DNA from: an uncultured Anaerolineae bacterium
GTDB lineage: Bacteria; Chloroflexota; Anaerolineae; J036; Brachytrichaceae
DNA: 51,137 nt
Direction: 5' to 3'
Assembly (NCBI GenBank): GCA_937927775.1
Contig: CALBEF010000053.1
Span: forward strand, 1-51,137
Shown: positions 49,624 to 51,137 of the stretch, one piece after another
Layout of the letters: each line of letters begins with the position of its first letter
How positions within the stretch are numbered: the stretch's first letter is position 1
Position numbers and translations under genes: made by a program
Notes under the pieces: model-generated
What the model was told of the DNA's origin: nothing
The model's database searches: none
What the model saw: only the letters and a program-made list of their open reading frames with translations

Positions 49624-51137
49624 CGCCATTGGGCATACGGAGAAGCCGCTGCCACGCCGATCAGCGGGCGCAGGCGTGGCGAGTCGCTGTTGATCGTGGC
49701 GTTGGAGTTGCCGTCGCCCAGGTAGTTGATAAGCGCCGTCCGGTCGTCCGCGTGAATGGCGCGTCCGATGAATCGCTCGATCAGCGCATCCACCACCTCG
49801 GTCGCCGTTCTGGGCAGCCCCAGCGCGCTTTGCAGCGCAGCGTTGCTCGGCGCGCTCGTCGTGTTGGTCTGCTCGCCAAAGAAGCGCGCGACCAGCATGT
49901 TCGCCAGCGTCCAGCGGCCAAAAACCTGGTTAGCATTCCACCAGGCAATGGCGACATCGGGGTAGCCCGTTGGGGCAGTCAGCTCAAACAGCACCTGGCC
50001 CAGCAAGCCGATGTTGTTCTCAAAGTCGCGCGGGCCGTTCGTGCTCCAGTTGTCAGGCAATAGATTGACCACTTCGCTCAACCCCAGGGCGCGCATGGTG
50101 GAAGCGATCCACTCGAACGGCCGCTTGACCTTCTGCCCCCAGCTCTGCGCGAACTTAGGGTGCAGCAGGATCGCGCGCGCGGTTTGGCGGATGTCGCCGT
50201 GCGAGGTGAGAAAGGCCTGCGCGCCGGCCTGCACCGCGTCCGGGCAGAACACATCAGGCGCATCGCTGATGAAGCGCCGGCACAGCTTAAAGGAGATGAA
50301 ATAGGCCGTGCTGGGGTGCTCGGCCAGGATATCCAGCAACTGTTCGCCCTGCTCGATGCCGCCATAAGGGATGTAGTGCAAATTGTCGTTGCCGATCCAT
50401 AGTTGCTTCTCCGTCCAGTCATGGCGCGGCCAGTCGCGCCCGGCGTTGAAGTAAAACTCCCCGCTTGGCGAGTAGGCATTCGTCCATCCGCTCAGGATGC
50501 GCGCTGCCTTGTGCACGTCCTCCTCGGTGTAGTTGGGAGCCGCGCGGTAGCCGGGACCAGGCACGTAGCTGTAGCTGCCGACCGTGTGTAGTTCCAACAG
50601 CTCGCGCGCGTAGTTCTCGTTGGGGTTTCCGCCGTCGTTGTAGCGGTTGCTCAAAAAGCGCAGCATGGAAGGGCTTTTCGCGCTGGCCTCAACGAGATCA
50701 CGGAAGTTGCCCAGCGCGTGCTGGCGAATCACGTAGTAGTCTTCCCAGTACTTGGTGTAATCGGTAGGGAAGTCGGTGTGAAAGTGATTTGTCCAGAAGT
50801 CCACCATGACCTCAAAGAGCTGACGCTTGCTGAGCAAGGCGCGCGCGTAGGTCGCCATCCACAAGTAGCGTTTGAGCGCCTCCCGGCGTTCAAAGTCACT
50901 GCCGACATAGGCCTTCAAGTCAGCCAGCGTCGCATCCAGGGCCGGCACGGTGCTGCCATCCGGCGCCGTGTTGGGCATGGTCGCCAGGTAGGACTCGCAG
51001 GCCGTATCATCTATCGCTTCATAATCGAGTTGCTGGTCAACGAAGCTCGTCAGATTGAAGCTGCTGAAGGTGGGGATATCCTCCGGGCGCGGGCCGAACG
51101 CCATGCGATTCCAAGCCAGGCGGGCCAGAGACGGCGC
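49620..51137 (-). CDS. DUF1800 family protein, 5' end outside the window
   Basis: 505 residues are visible; the frame is open to the window edge (upstream codons give SLARLAWNRMAFGPRP, the usual LxRxxFGPRP opening of DUF1800), so the true start and any signal peptide lie beyond 51137. Family segments include FWTNHFHTDF, NPNENYARELLELHTVG, AARILSGW, HPSTAYFISFKLCRRF and GYPDVAIAWWNANQVFGRW. DUF1800 proteins are exported, often Tat-dependent, and of unknown biochemistry. It is translationally coupled to the Tat-signal gene after it. Confidence 0.92.
   Translation of the reverse strand, partial: APSLARLAWNRMAFGPRPEDIPTFSSFNLTSFVDQQLDYEAIDDTACESYLATMPNTAPDGSTVPALDATLADLKAYVGSDFERREALKRYLWMATYARALLSKRQLFEVMVDFWTNHFHTDFPTDYTKYWEDYYVIRQHALGNFRDLVEASAKSPSMLRFLSNRYNDGGNPNENYARELLELHTVGSYSYVPGPGYRAAPNYTEEDVHKAARILSGWTNAYSPSGEFYFNAGRDWPRHDWTEKQLWIGNDNLHYIPYGGIEQGEQLLDILAEHPSTAYFISFKLCRRFISDAPDVFCPDAVQAGAQAFLTSHGDIRQTARAILLHPKFAQSWGQKVKRPFEWIASTMRALGLSEVVNLLPDNWSTNGPRDFENNIGLLGQVLFELTAPTGYPDVAIAWWNANQVFGRWTLANMLVARFFGEQTNTTSAPSNAALQSALGLPRTATEVVDALIERFIGRAIHADDRTALINYLGDGNSNATINSDSPRLRPLIGVAAASPYAQWR

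Overview
The window is about 51 kb of GC-rich (roughly 63-66 %) bacterial chromosome. Gene content suggests Chloroflexota, probably Anaerolineae-like: secreted proteins ending in a YLPVV/FLPL-type C-terminus, a very large 6-pyruvoyl-tetrahydropterin-synthase-related membrane protein, MoxR-DUF58, DUF1800, CHAD, and many low-complexity and palindromic repeats. This placement is inference; no rRNA is present to confirm it. I saw no tRNA, rRNA or CRISPR array.

Layout. (1) 119-10939, all minus: a cell-surface block with a 1087-residue protein of ~123-residue repeats, a Pro/Thr-rich anchored protein, a short periplasmic binding protein coupled to the large membrane protein, and a LysM surface protein. 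(2) 11180-17487: a uroporphyrinogen-decarboxylase-like protein, an NCS2 uracil/xanthine permease, MoxR ATPase, DUF58 protein and a membrane protein. (3) 17488-25113: an intergenic cluster of palindromes, a cytochrome P450, a CYTH-CHAD protein, a large M14 carboxypeptidase with a coupled small ORF, and a D12-class adenine methylase whose DPPY motif reads APPY. (4) 25258-28243: sugar-catabolism-like genes (Gfo/Idh/MocA oxidoreductase, xylose-isomerase-like TIM barrel) flanking decayed remnants of a DeoR-type regulator and a creatininase. (5) 28431-34882: a CrtI-type desaturase, 3-hexulose-6-phosphate synthase, and a three-gene secreted operon (small protein, fibre-like protein, streptopain-type C10 protease) ending in a strong terminator. 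(6) 35050-39757: a transposase remnant, gyrB carrying a 564-residue intein, and hpt. (7) 39820-46157: a class V aminotransferase, rplI, rnc, fabF, a GT2 glycosyltransferase and an MFS transporter. (8) 46305-51137: a LeuC-like dehydratase large subunit, a frameshifted four-helix-bundle gene, a pteridine-reductase-like SDR, a Tat-signal protein and a DUF1800 protein that runs off the window.

Most noteworthy. The gyrB intein splits the TOPRIM domain just before its DxD motif, appears to use Ser1, and holds an XRE-like helix-turn-helix beside a LAGLIDADG endonuclease. Six low-complexity tandem tracts of different sequence occur; five lie directly upstream of a start codon and one is inside a coding region. 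Several palindromic element families occur, two of which supply the 3' ends or stop codons of genes. The hexamer GCCGGC is strongly over-represented. Several enzymes have lost a signature residue (methylase, CYTH domain, SDR, Gfo/Idh).
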